Origin: Fallopia convolvulus
Taxonomy: Eukaryota; Streptophyta; Magnoliopsida; Caryophyllales; Polygonaceae
DNA: 64,000 nt
Assembly: GCA_964016875.1 (NCBI GenBank)
Contig: OZ024726.1
Span: forward strand, 55,731,325-55,795,324
Direction of reading: 5' to 3'
Shown: in pieces, positions 1-10,273 of the stretch
Position numbering within the stretch: position 1 is the first letter of the stretch
How the letters are laid out: each line of letters starts with the position of its first letter
Translations under genes and position numbers: made by a program
Notes under the pieces: model-generated
What the model saw: only the letters and a program-made list of their open reading frames with translations
What the model was told of the DNA's origin: nothing
The model's database searches: none

Positions 1-678
1 AATCCTGATGAGTGGACCGCAGTGGAAATTATAAAAGGAAAAGAAAGAGAGTATACCACTGTATTACACCTCCTAGTGAGCATGGACCTTTCATGTAACA
101 ACCTAGTAGGTGTTATCCCTACAGAGATCACAAGTTTATCCCTCGTTCGCGGTCTAAATTTATCTCATAATCATTTCACGGGAGCCATTCCTAAGGAGAT
201 TGGAAAGATGAAATCGTTGGAATCCCTTGATTTATCATTCAACAACCTTTCGGGATCAATTCCAGAGAGCATCTCTTCTATAAACTCTTTGTCCGCATTG
301 AATCTATCATTCAACAACCTTCAAGGACAGATTCCAACCGGTAGCCAGCTCCAAACTCTCCCGGATCCATCCATATACATGGGAAACCCAGGCTTGTGCG
401 GTGACCCGTTGCCAAGGAAGTGCGTCGGTGATAAAATTGCCCAACCCCCGACAAGCACGGTCGACGTTGAAGATAAAGATGAAGACAACAAGCATGAGAG
501 GATGTGGTTCTACTTGGTCATCATGTCGGGTTTTGCAACCGGCTTTTGGGGAGTGATTGGAGTTTTAGCGGTTAAAAGGAGCTGGAGGCATGCTTTTTTC
601 CAGCTTGCTGAAGAACTTGCAGATTGGTTATATGTCAGAGTTGCAGTGAGGGTTGCTCAAATAAGAGGAGGTAAATGA
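1..678 (+). CDS. Receptor-like protein (LRR-RLP), 3' part only
   Basis: The frame is open from the first base of the window and ends at TGA 676-678, so the 5' part lies outside. The visible 225 residues hold the last leucine-rich repeats (motifs such as LNLSHNHFTGAIPKEIG and LDLSFNNLSGSIPESI), the C-terminal cap with GNPGLCGDPLP, an acidic juxtamembrane stretch (VEDKDEDNKHER), one membrane segment (about WFYLVIMSGFATGFWGVIGV) and a short basic cytoplasmic tail with no kinase. This is the usual end of EIX/Cf-type RLPs, plasma-membrane proteins that signal through partner kinases such as SOBIR1 (family knowledge). The sequence is almost identical to the last about 220 residues of the RLPs at 27179 and 40022, so it belongs to the same local family. 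Whether the full gene is intact cannot be seen here. Confidence 0.9.
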   Translation, partial: NPDEWTAVEIIKGKEREYTTVLHLLVSMDLSCNNLVGVIPTEITSLSLVRGLNLSHNHFTGAIPKEIGKMKSLESLDLSFNNLSGSIPESISSINSLSALNLSFNNLQGQIPTGSQLQTLPDPSIYMGNPGLCGDPLPRKCVGDKIAQPPTSTVDVEDKDEDNKHERMWFYLVIMSGFATGFWGVIGVLAVKRSWRHAFFQLAEELADWLYVRVAVRVAQIRGGK

Positions 679-1120
679 AGATTGCAAGCACGATGAAATA
701 TGATATGATATGTAATAATTGTCTTGCATGATGTTGGATTAGACTATTGTTATTGACTATTGGTCTGTATGAAAGGCTTTTAATGATTTGGCAATATATG
801 AAGCATAAATAGCTTTATATATAGTTTGAATGATTGTAATAATGCTTCACTGCCTTGTCTTATAATCTTTTCTTGGATAAATGATTAAAGTTATTCCACC
901 ATGATCACTATCCTTGAAGATAACTTGTTAGATGTGTTATACACAAAACTTCATTCGACTTACTATTGTCTAAGGAGTCAGAGATAAACATTGTCTTCCA
1001 TTTTTCTCAATTGAAGAAACATATTCGACCCAGCCTCTCGCCCCAAATTCTTGTGTACAATTGAGTCAATTCATTGCATGGTTAAATAATTTTTATACTC
1101 CGTATTATGCAAAATGTAAT
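679..1120. other. RLP 3' flank, no gene
   Basis: No coding capacity is seen. The first about 300 bases resemble the 3' flanks of the other two RLP genes (30227-30500 and 42780-42900): ATATGATATGA, AATGATTGTAATAATGCTTCACTGC and related words recur in order. It is therefore the 3' UTR and downstream part of the duplicated block. Confidence 0.6.
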
Positions 1121-1740
1121 TTTTTTGTTGGTAGGAGGCACTCTCCGGTCCCTCAAGGAGGCGTTTTATTAATAATAAAAAGAAATGAGCTAAGTAATCA
1201 GTAAATGGGGGTAGGCCGACCCCTAATATCATCAAGAAAAGAGTTCATAACCTCCTCCGGCAGGGCAGACAATACATGCAAATCAACAAGAAAAAGAAAA
1301 GCGAGGGACGCGATGGAATCTGCAACAACGTTGGCCTCACGAAACACATGTCGGAATTGGCCCCACGAAACACTCAATAAGCCTTGACATTGGGATACCA
1401 GGCTATAAAGAAGGTGACAACTACTCACCCTAGTGCCAAGAAGGCAGATAACTAATTGAGAGTTAGACTCCAAGATAACTTTGCGGAAGCCCTTCTCCCA
1501 AGCAATCTTGAGCCCATCGAGGACGCCTCAAAGTTCATCCATAGGGACCGTACTCGCTTCAATACGATGAGAAAAGCCCCGAATCCAATCTTCGTTGGCA
1601 TTCCTCAGCACCCCTCCCGCCGTAGCCAAGCTATCTTCTCTAACCGCTCCATCAACATTCACCTTAATCCATCCTTCTTCCGGTTTTTCCCAAGTGATGT
1701 CCCGCAAGATATTTTCTTAGATATCCATCTTTTAAAATTC
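1121..1740 (-). pseudogene. LINE relic: RNase H domain and 3' tail
   Basis: Read on the minus strand from about 1740, the translation gives a plant non-LTR retrotransposon RNase H domain: WEKPEEGWIKVNVDGA, then GGVLRNANEDWIRGFSHRIE, an in-frame TGA near 1530, GLKIAWEKGFRKVILESNSQ and FREANVVADSIASLA, ending at TGA 1198-1200. The left end is T-rich (1121-1128) beside GGTAGGAGGC, which fits a minus-strand 3' poly(A) tail. The copy is 5'-truncated and carries a stop, so it is dead. No target duplication was found. The host could instead be a stand-alone RNase H-like gene, but the tail and stop favour a LINE. Confidence 0.75.
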
Positions 1741-2432
1741 TTTTTTAATAAGTAAAAATATTTTTTATAACGTAAACATACAATTTCAACCACCTTAAGT
1801 TATATTTCGGCGACATTTTACTCTAGCCGGATCGAAATACCCTATTAAATTACCTTTTCCTATTTTGTGTAAATAATTAATTAAATATATAAAAATTAAA
1901 TAGATGAATTTGAAAGGAGTCCAACTAGTGTAAAAATGTCATCTAAAAATAACTTAATTAAGGGGGGTGAAATTGAGTGTTTGTCTTATAAAATGTGTTT
2001 TTATCAATATATATCTTCTAAACCTGAAACACTTTTGGGCAGATTCATCATTAAATTTTTTTATTACAGTCACCCTATTTTTAATAATGAGATTTTCATT
2101 AATTATATATTATGTAATTCAATCACCTTATGGAATTTTCAATTTTATGCATTCATCTTATTTAATAATTAATTTTATCAATTTACTATGAAATCGGATA
2201 AATTTTTATCTCTACCTATTATTGTTATCTTTGTTTGTTCAATATATTATAATATGTAGTTTTCTTCTATGATTCTATCCATATATTAATAATGAATATT
2301 TTTATTAATATTTTTAATTATGTATTTATACATTAATTATATATTACAAGATGTTGCACATATTTATCATATATAATATATCAAATTATTTTCACCCGAT
2401 TTATAAGAATATTTTATATTATAATAACACTA

Positions 2433-3260
2433 CTCTATCTATATATACATCGTACATGTAATTATATATACATACTATATAATTAAATATTTAGTTATTT
2501 TTAATTTGTCTTAATGTTATTTTTGATCCATATTATAGTTTTTATATGACAATTAATTTCGTATCCATAAAAAAATATAGTCACGTAACCCCACCTCATA
2601 TTTAAAAAACTTTAATTTTTATTCTTAATATTCACTTTTTCCTATTAAATTCTTCTTTAACTATTTAAATCTATCATTAACATCAAAAAAATATCTATTT
2701 AGTATAACAATATCTTTTGAATTTTTTATTTGGGCAAGTAATTATCTACATATTGAATTTTTTTATTTTTTTAATCAAAAATTGATTTACGACAAATCTT
2801 TTATATAAATAGATAAAAAGATAAAGATAGAATAATTTTTTTATTTTTAATTAAATTTCGAATTTAAAAATTTTCACATAAATAAATAGAAAATAATTTA
2901 ATCTAAAAAGCTAAAATAATATAAATAAAAATTAATTTTTAAATGTAAGGTGGAGCCACAATCAACATGGTGGCTCGGAAAGGTTTAGCTTTAATATATA
3001 GTTATAGATAGATTGTTTTTGAGATACTATATCATATGTAATTTTTTACTTTTTTTATTCTAAAAATAAAACAATTATCCTATGCGAGTATAAATTTTTT
3101 ATCTTATATATATCACTATATTTAAAAACATATGCTCATAAGTCATACCCAATTATATTAAATTTTATTGTAAATTTTTCTATATTTATATTTTATTTAT
3201 AATATGTATAAAAATAATTTTCAAATCCGAGCCGTAGTCGTGCATGACACGACGGGTATA
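2433..3260. mobile_element. Helitron end fragments, opposite orientations
   Basis: A minus-strand 5' end is visible at 3012 (reverse complement A|TCTATCTATAACTA), with the family's internal words (GGTGGAGCCAC, TGTAAGGTGG in reverse) at 2945-2975. A second, plus-strand-like start lies near 2437 (TCTATCTATA) with AACCCCACCTCATATTT at 2588-2607. A 3'-end-like hairpin (GTCGTGCATGACACGACGGG) lies at 3237-3256 but lacks the CTAG terminus. These match the intact element at 48090-48797. The rest of 1741-3480 is AT-rich and holds no gene. Confidence 0.45.
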
Positions 3261-3489
3261 ATTTTTCAATATTAATTTTCTATGCTTAAGAATGATAACT
3301 TTTTAAATTTTCATCCATAAATATGTTGAGTTTTATATATTAATTTTCTATCTATAAATATAATGACTAAATGCAATATTGTCATTAAATTTTAATGTCA
3401 ACCACCATATTTTGTGTCCATAAGGATTCCCACATTTTTAATTAATATGGATCATGTTTTAAATGGTAGAAGTTCTATTAACTTCTATA

Positions 3490-5905
3490 TTTCAGTTGAT
3501 AGTTGTGATTTCGTCGTGCAAATCACGGCTATGCAAAAGAATCCAAACTAACTAAGAACCGCGGTCTTTAGGAAGTTCGGGTCGAATCCACAAGGAGACA
3601 GATTTTATATTTTGTAATGAATTTTGTGTCAAACAAGTTGATGAAACCCGAAACAAACCAGCGCTAGAAAACAAGAAACGAGATTACTTTTATTAGACTG
3701 TGCAAACGCTTGCTCTTTATTTATGTCTTTAGCGCGAGATTACAGGTTGCGAGGTTGCAAATACCGAGATTATGATCAGCGAGATTATGTCCTAAGTCTC
3801 TTCTCACGAGATTCGAAGTTCGAGATCTCCTAGTTACAACGAGTTTATCACCTCCAACTAAAGATATTCTATTACTATTACAAGCCTGGGATCTGATGTC
3901 TATTTAGCAGAGTTGACATAGTTTGCGAGGTGACGTAACGAGGTGGTTGTTTGAGACGAGATCTCTTTGAGCGACTTGAAGTCTTTTTGTGGACCTTCAC
4001 TTGACTGTAGCGCGGTCTTTAACAATGATTCAACACGTCGAACTTCAATCAATAAGATAGTTCTTGAGTTAAATATGTTTTTCGACCCCTTGCTATATGC
4101 AAGGTCCTTCTCTATTTATAGGGATTTAGGGATTCAGATATTACTGTTTGTTCGATGTGGGACACCCTAGATCAAGCTCTTTGATTGGTCAAGTGTGAGG
4201 CAGCTGATTATTGGTTGGTAGAGCGGTGGTCGTTGAGTAGTTAGATGGGGCGGGGGTGTTAGCTTTTGAGCAATGAGGTCTAGGTCTCGACACCCTAGGT
4301 AGTTACTTGCCATCCAAGCTCGCTCCGCTAGCCTCCGGTTGAGCCATTAACGAGTCGAACGAGCCATAAGCTCAAGTGAAGGTAATTACGATCGAAATTA
4401 ATTAGCGGGTTGGTTGCGGAGCCACCGTAAGGGCCTTTCGGTTCTGCTACGCTACTTGTTTTTGATGTTTCTGAGATCTTGACTTTGATACGGTCTCACA
4501 GGTTCAAACCTCTCGTGAAACGGACATCTGGATCTTTGGTTATAGCGAATACAAGTTTTAACATCGATTGGCAGGTAAAGGACTTCGGACAATTACTCAG
4601 GATTCGTTGTTAATCAGTATGATCCGAGATTTGGTCACCTTTAAGAACCGTTAATAATGAACAATTTTTATTTAGAAAATTGTTTCAAAAGTGAACGGTT
4701 AGTTACTTATAAATTCGCCAAGATGGCTCCTTAAAGCCTGATAGCTAAGAAATTATTATAAATCGATATACGGAAATCAAGTCGTTTATCAATTAGGAAA
4801 TTGTAGAATTTGAGTATACAACTAATAAGTGTATCCGTGAGCTCGTTGTTGAGAAATCTTTTTGTTATATTTGGCAGAAGGGTGATAAAGATTATTGTTG
4901 GAATCACTAAGAGCGTTGAGCACGCCTTCTAAGGCAAGTGGACGATTCTCTCTTGCGTTATTGTTATTAATGAGGAATTGAATTCCATTTGATCTTCATG
5001 TTGGGAATAATTTGTGGGTTGAATAAAGTTTGATAGATTGTTATTCTGTTAGAAATAACGACCATGTCGTTATTTCAATTTTTGCACTAGAATTGAACTT
5101 AGGACCGTTGTGTGACCTTGTGTGTTTAGCTGTCTCATGCTGAGACATTGTTGTGAAGTAATATAGTTAGAGATGGGGAGTTTAGACCCCAAAACATCTC
5201 TTTAGTGGTTCTATGTTGGAACACTGTTGTAAAATAGGTAGTCCAGGGGTAGGAGCCGAGTCTCCAATGACCTCTTTATAACAAAGTCTGTATTGGGGGC
5301 GTAGCTTGCTAGTGGATCCCAATATTGGAGTCATGACTCATGTCTCGCTTCATGTTGAAGGAGGACAACGACGCACTCTAGCTAAGTGCAAAAGAAACTG
5401 ATGTGAGTCAAGCGGTCACGGATGAAATAGGCCCTCTCACCCTAACGACATCAGTTACAAGAAATTTGATCGGCAGCAGTTTGGGTCGATTAAAAGTTAT
5501 TAAAATGAATGTGTAATGTTAAAATCATAAAGTGAAGAGAGTACGATAGGCACGTTTATGTAACTGAATGGTTAGTTCTTTTGATAACCATTCTTGCTCC
5601 TGATTAAGGATGATTCTTAATCAAACTTTGATTAAGTTAAGATGTTTAGTCGTTGAAGATGATGGAGAATGTTGTGTGGCTAGTATAAGTTTCCATTAAT
5701 CGTTTATGCTTCTTAAAGGAACCACAAGCTGTGATGTTCTCCCTCTTGATTATGAAAGTCTCCTTCTTATTCTCTATAAGACTGTTAACTGTAGAATCAT
5801 AATCCGAATCTGTGCGGATTTTGATGCCAATATGCTTAGTCACAACCTTAGGAACCAAGTTAGTTTCTCCACTTGCTTAGTCTTTCATTAGACTAACCCG
5901 TCCAT
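3490..5905 (-). other. Possible 3' LTR of the gypsy element
   Basis: The stretch has no credible ORF. It carries a minus-strand TATA box (4112-4121) and ends on the right with CCA followed by a pyrimidine run (CATCTTCTTTTCTTTTGT, about 5904-5921). Read on the minus strand, this would be a polypurine tract followed by TGG, the expected junction of internal region and 3' LTR. Long LTRs are common in Tat elements. Both ends are uncertain because no second LTR copy remains for comparison. Confidence 0.3.
4112..4121 (-). promoter_or_regulatory. LTR-type TATA box
   Basis: The minus strand reads CCCTATAAATAGAGAAGGAC around this point, a strong plant TATA box of the kind found in LTR U3 regions. It points in the direction of pol transcription. 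Confidence 0.4.
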
Positions 5906-6240
5906 CTTCTTTTCTTTTGTATGGTCGGCTGGTGTCCACCGTTGGTATACGACACATCAGGTCTTCTTGGAAGTTGTTCTGAAGAGTAGATTCAGAGGTT
6001 TGAAGTCTAAGAAGTTGAAGAAGGGTTTCCAAAAGCTATACTTGAGTGAAGATCATGGTTGAACTACTTCAAAGCAAAGCTGAGTTGTAAAGCTAAGAAC
6101 CTAAGAAAAACTTTTTTTAAAGACTGTGTTCAAATAGAAGGTTGTTCTATTTATTGATTTCTTTTTAAGTTAAGGTTTGTATAAGACCTTTTAGTTGTTC
6201 TTCCGCTGTAATTTTTGTTACTTAATTTGTTAGATTTTAA

Positions 6241-8500
6241 ATGGTTTCTTTTACCTTGTTTAGTAAGTTATGTCAGGTTAAAGCCTTGGGTAACTCTGGT
6301 TTAGTTCTAATCGGGGATACTGGCGGTTATACCTCCAGGATAAGTAAGGGGGTTTTACAGAGGGGGTTACTGGCGGTAATACCTGCGCAGCTATTTCCCA
6401 ACGCATGGAGGCTTCTGTGCGCGTACACCATCCAAAGTCGCGAGCTCGGGGAGGGGCCGAAGCTGGACGTCATAGCGAACTTATTCATGGCGAGGTGGGA
6501 TCATGAATCTTGTCTCGTCAACCTAAGTTTGCATGGGCTAAAGATCACCACTACTCCGTCAAACTTCGGCCAGTAGAAGAACAAATGGATTTTTGGTTCG
6601 GGATCCCACTGAAAGGTACCTTAATTTCCCCTCGGCCCAAGACAACTTCGTCCACCCCAAGGGGAGGCAGGATATCGCCGAGCTCAAGTCCCGGTTTGCA
6701 CCGGAGCGCCAGGCACCATACTGGGAATACCTGGCTCAGGGCAGGTTTCAGCGGGTCGGGCTGAGCCTCACCTTCCCAAACTGCGGGGGTGAAGAGGGTA
6801 ATATTTTTTCCTTGCTCTTGTGTTGCTTCTTATTTTTTTTATTTTTTTTGGACCACGTACAGCAGCCCCGAACCTCGCCTACTTTGTGATGACCACGAAC
6901 CTCGCTCGGGTCACAACTTTGATTGTTCTGCGATGATCACGAGCCTCGCTCGGATCACGCACTCTAGATTTTGATCGTTTGCGACCCTCTTTCTTCTGTT
7001 TCTTTCATCTAACTTGCTTTTTATTTTCTTTCAGTGGATCTCTTTAACATTATAGCTTCAAGGGCACAGGGGAAGAAGCCCGCTGTCTCCACCTCGCAGC
7101 CTTCTCGGGCCCCGAAAGGCCCTCCGACGAAGGTGCTGGCTTCCATGGCGACAACACCAAACTTGTCGGGGAAAGTGACGGCCCCTACGAAGGCTGTCGG
7201 GATCAAGATTGCCGGGGGGCTGCCTAAAGGAGACGCCGCCAGAGCGTCCTCCCACGCCCCCCGAGGATCCGGTGACGGGGCCGGGTCCAAATGAAAGGAT
7301 GGGGCAGCATCGCCCCGCAAAAACAAGAAGAAGAAGCACAATGGGGACGGCCAGCGCGGCAGTCCCTCGAGGAAGGAGACCGCACCCAACCCCTACCTCG
7401 AGAGGCGGGTTCTCTCCTCCTCCGATCCTTCCCCCTCGAAGTTCCACTGCCCCGGACCATCCTGGGGCGCGCTCAGGATCTAGAAACGGGATGACTGGAA
7501 GGAGGAGATTGCGTGGGCAAATAATCTCTCCGAGGACGCCCTTAATGAGGAGGCCTTCCGTTATTCAGCGATGGTATACCTTGCTTCTTTTTCGCAAGTT
7601 TTGTTCGAGAGTTTCATTATTATTATTAGATTTTTTCCTAACATGCTTTTGGATTTTCAACACACTTTCTTCGAGAACTATAACTGCAGCCGTGTCATCC
7701 TCCTTCAGACGAGAATGGACAAGATGGAGGCGGCGCTTAAGGCCCGTATGGAGGAGTGTACAAGGAGGGAGAGGGATCTTGCCGAGGCCGACTCGGGCCG
7801 CAGAGGTTGCAGCAAAGGACGAGGCCAAGGCAGTAGCCAGGGCAAAGGACGGGGAGGCAAGGGTGAAAGAGGAAGAGGGGAAGGCGAAGGAGGAAGAGGC
7901 GAAGGAGAAGGGCCTGGTTAGGGATCTACGGGCCGAGGTTGAGGAGATCCAAACCAAACTTTCAGAGGAGCACAAGTTTTTCAGGGAGAAAGAATCGGAG
8001 CTCCGGAAGGTCGAGGAAGAGAACAGCAGCCTTCACCATAGTATTAAAGAGCTCAACGAGGAGGTGGAGGCTATCGGGCACAAATACGTGATGTCTGTCG
8101 AGTACCAGGAACAACTGTTGAGCAATATCGATGGGATGCATCGGCAGGCCATTCGCGTAGGGGTAAAAAGGCGGTAGCGAAGTATCAACATATCAACTCT
8201 CGCATCACCTTTTTTATCCCTAACTATGGGTTGACTATGGGGGGAAGAAACCGCGGAGGTGCCCGAGGGAGAATGCGAGTTCGACCTCGACAACGAGAGC
8301 GGGGTTGCCGCCAGCGAGAACGAAGGTCCCCCTGCAGACTCCTCGGTCCAGGAGGGTATGAACCTCGCAGCGGGTGATGCCAACCCTCCGCAGGATGCGC
8401 CCACCCCCGACCCAGAAGTCATTACTGCCCTGCCCCTCCGTCAAGTCCCCATGGGTCCTCCCGTCGATAAACCGAGCGAATGAAAGGCGTCCTCGCAATC
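6241..8500 (+). pseudogene. Antisense ORF of the gypsy element (PF04195-like, coiled coil)
   Basis: Coding pieces on the plus strand are antisense to pol. The first piece (6241-6576) contains VIPAQLFPNAWRLLCAYTIQ and SRELGEGPKLDVIANLFMAR, which resemble the 'putative gypsy type transposon' domain (Transposase_28, PF04195). After a frame change come RDPTERYLNFPSAQDNFVHP and related residues to about 6798. Further right is a highly charged coiled coil (about 7709-8158: KMEAALKARMEECTRRERDL, then EVEEIQTKLSEEHKFFREKE) and an acidic tail (8259-8483). GT-AG intron-like gaps lie at about 6799-7033 (GTAATATT to TTTCTTTCAG) and 7573-7708 (GTATACC to CTCCTTCAG). At least two frameshifts (near 6580 and 7790) show it is decayed. 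The function of such proteins is unknown. The domain match is from memory of the family and was not searched. Confidence 0.55.
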
Positions 8501-8782
8501 TCTGCTTTTTGTGTGCTTTGTTTTTTTTAAAGAATTTTGGTGGCCTCGTTGGGGCTTGTAATTATGATACTTTGGCCTTCGAGGCCTTACTTTATGCAAT
8601 TTTCTTTCCATCTTTGGCTTGCTTGTGGTTATATTGCGTGTTTTCAAAGGGTTCCCTCTTATCCCGATCCAACCCCATGGCTCGAGTGCTGCAAGAAGTA
8701 CACTTCTAGCTCGGGCCACATCGGGTGATTTTTTATTATTATTTTCTTTGAGAAATGCAGTATTTCATTTTATTGCGCTTGT
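8501..8782. other. Spacer between antisense ORF and repeat array
   Basis: No coding signal is seen. It has T-rich patches (8518-8529, 8728-8760) and probably represents the 3' untranslated part of the antisense ORF or simple internal spacer of the gypsy element. Confidence 0.4.
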
Positions 8783-9068
8783 TTGACGATCACGAGCCTT
8801 GCTCGGACCACACATGAATTATATGCCACGATCCCGAGCCTCGCTCGGATCGCGCAGGAATTATATGCCAAGATCACGAGCCTTGCTCGAAGCGCGCATG
8901 AATTATACGCCACGATCACGAGCCTCGCTCGGATCGCGCATGAATTATACGCTACGATCACGAGCCTCGCTCGGATAGCGCATGAATTATACGCCATGAT
9001 CACGAGCCTCGGTCGGATCGCGCATGAATTATACGCTACGATCACGAGCCTCGCTCGAATCGCGCATG
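8783..9068 (+). repeat. 42-bp tandem repeat, about 6.7 copies
   Basis: The unit reads ACGATCACGAGCCTCGCTCG followed by GATCGCGCATGAATTATACGCT (42 bp). Seven consecutive units are seen, the last one partial. Because 42 is a multiple of 3, the array stays open and would encode a 14-residue repeat (TITSLARIAHELYA). Two isolated relatives of the core (GATCACGAGCCTCGCTCGGATC) occur at about 6888-6957, inside the proposed first intron of the antisense ORF. Open frames through it are probably a by-product of the unit length. Confidence 0.9.
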
Positions 9069-10170
9069 GAAGTTTTGGTTATCTCCAACCCCAAGCGGGA
9101 AGCGAGGGGCGGATTTGCGCACTTTTAAAACCGAGGATTTCCAATCCCAAGCGGGTAGCGAAGGGTGGATTTGCGCATAAACGAGGGTCTCGAACCCAAA
9201 GCGGGAAGCGAGGGGTGGACTTGCGCATAAACGAGAGTCTCCAACCCCAAGCAGGAAGCGAGGGGTGGATTTGTGCACCTAATACCGAGAATCTCCAACC
9301 CAAGCGGGAAGCGAGGGGTGGGCTTGCGCATAAACAAGAGTCTTCAACCCCAAGCGGGAAGCGAGGGGTGGATTTGCGCACCGAATACCGAGAATCTCCA
9401 ACCGCAAGCGGGAAGCGAGGGGTGGACTTACGCATAAATGAGAGTCTCCAACCCCAAGTGGGAAGCGAGGGGTGGATTTGCGCATAAACGAGAGTCTCCA
9501 ACCCCAAGCGGGTTGCGAGGGGTGGATTTGTGCACTTTTAAAACCGAGAATCTCCAACCCCAAGCAGGATGCGAGGGGTGGATTTGCGCACCTAATACCG
9601 AGAATCTCCAACCCCAAGCAAGAAGCGAGGGGTGGACTTGCGCATAAACGAGAGTCTCCAACCCCAAGCGGGAAGCGAAGCGTGGATTTGTGCACTTTTA
9701 AAACCGAGAATCTCCAACCCCAAGCGAGAAGCGAGGGGTGGACTTGTGCATAAACGAGAGTCTCCAACCCCAAGCGGGAAGCGAGGGGTGGATTTGCGCA
9801 TAAACGATAGTCTCCAACCCCAAGCGGGATGCGAGGGGTGGATTTGCGCACCTAATACCAAGAATCTCGAACCCCATGGCTCGAAGCGATGGGTGGGCTT
9901 GTGCATAAACGAGGGTCTCCAACCCCAAGTGGTATGCGAGGGGTGGATTTGCGCACCTAATACCGAGAATCTCCAACCCCAAGCGAGAAGCAAGGGGTGG
10001 ACTTGCGCATAAACGAGAGTCTTCAACCCCAAGTGGGAAGCGAGGGGTGGATTTGCACACCTAATATCGAGAATCTCCATCCCCGAGCAGGAAGTGAGGG
10101 GTGGACTTGCGCATAAACGAGAGTCTCCAACCCCAAGCGGGAAGCGAGGGGTGGATTTGCGTGCGAATGC
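9069..10170 (+). repeat. Mixed 50/54/56-bp tandem array, about 20 copies
   Basis: Each unit has a constant part (AAGCGGGAAGCGAGGGGTGG, then ATTTGCGCA or ACTTGCGCA, and later CTCCAACCCC) and one of three linkers: ATAAACGAGAGT (50-bp unit), CCTAATACCGAGAAT (54 bp) or CTTTTAAAACCGAGAAT (56 bp). Calling these K, C and T, the order from left to right is T K K C K C K K T C K T K K C K C K C K, then a partial unit. The array sits between pol and the antisense ORF, where Tat-type elements often carry tandem repeats. Long open frames on both strands here are artefacts of the repeat. Confidence 0.9.
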
Positions 10171-10273
10171 GTCCTTGCAGCGAAGCTTCCTTATGGAGAC
10201 AAGATTAGAAAGTAACACTTCACCCTTTATTCAAAAAAGTTTAGGGACAACGAGGTTTTTCCCTAGGGGAGTT

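Noticed and set aside
9069..10170. CRISPR-like array (constant repeats with variable spacers)
   Set aside because: The spacers are only three recurring linkers, the setting is a plant retrotransposon, and there are no cas genes.
8783..10218. Long ORFs on both strands, up to 234 residues
   Set aside because: They arise from tandem repeats with few stop codons. The reading passes through arrays with mixed unit lengths, and both strands are open at once.
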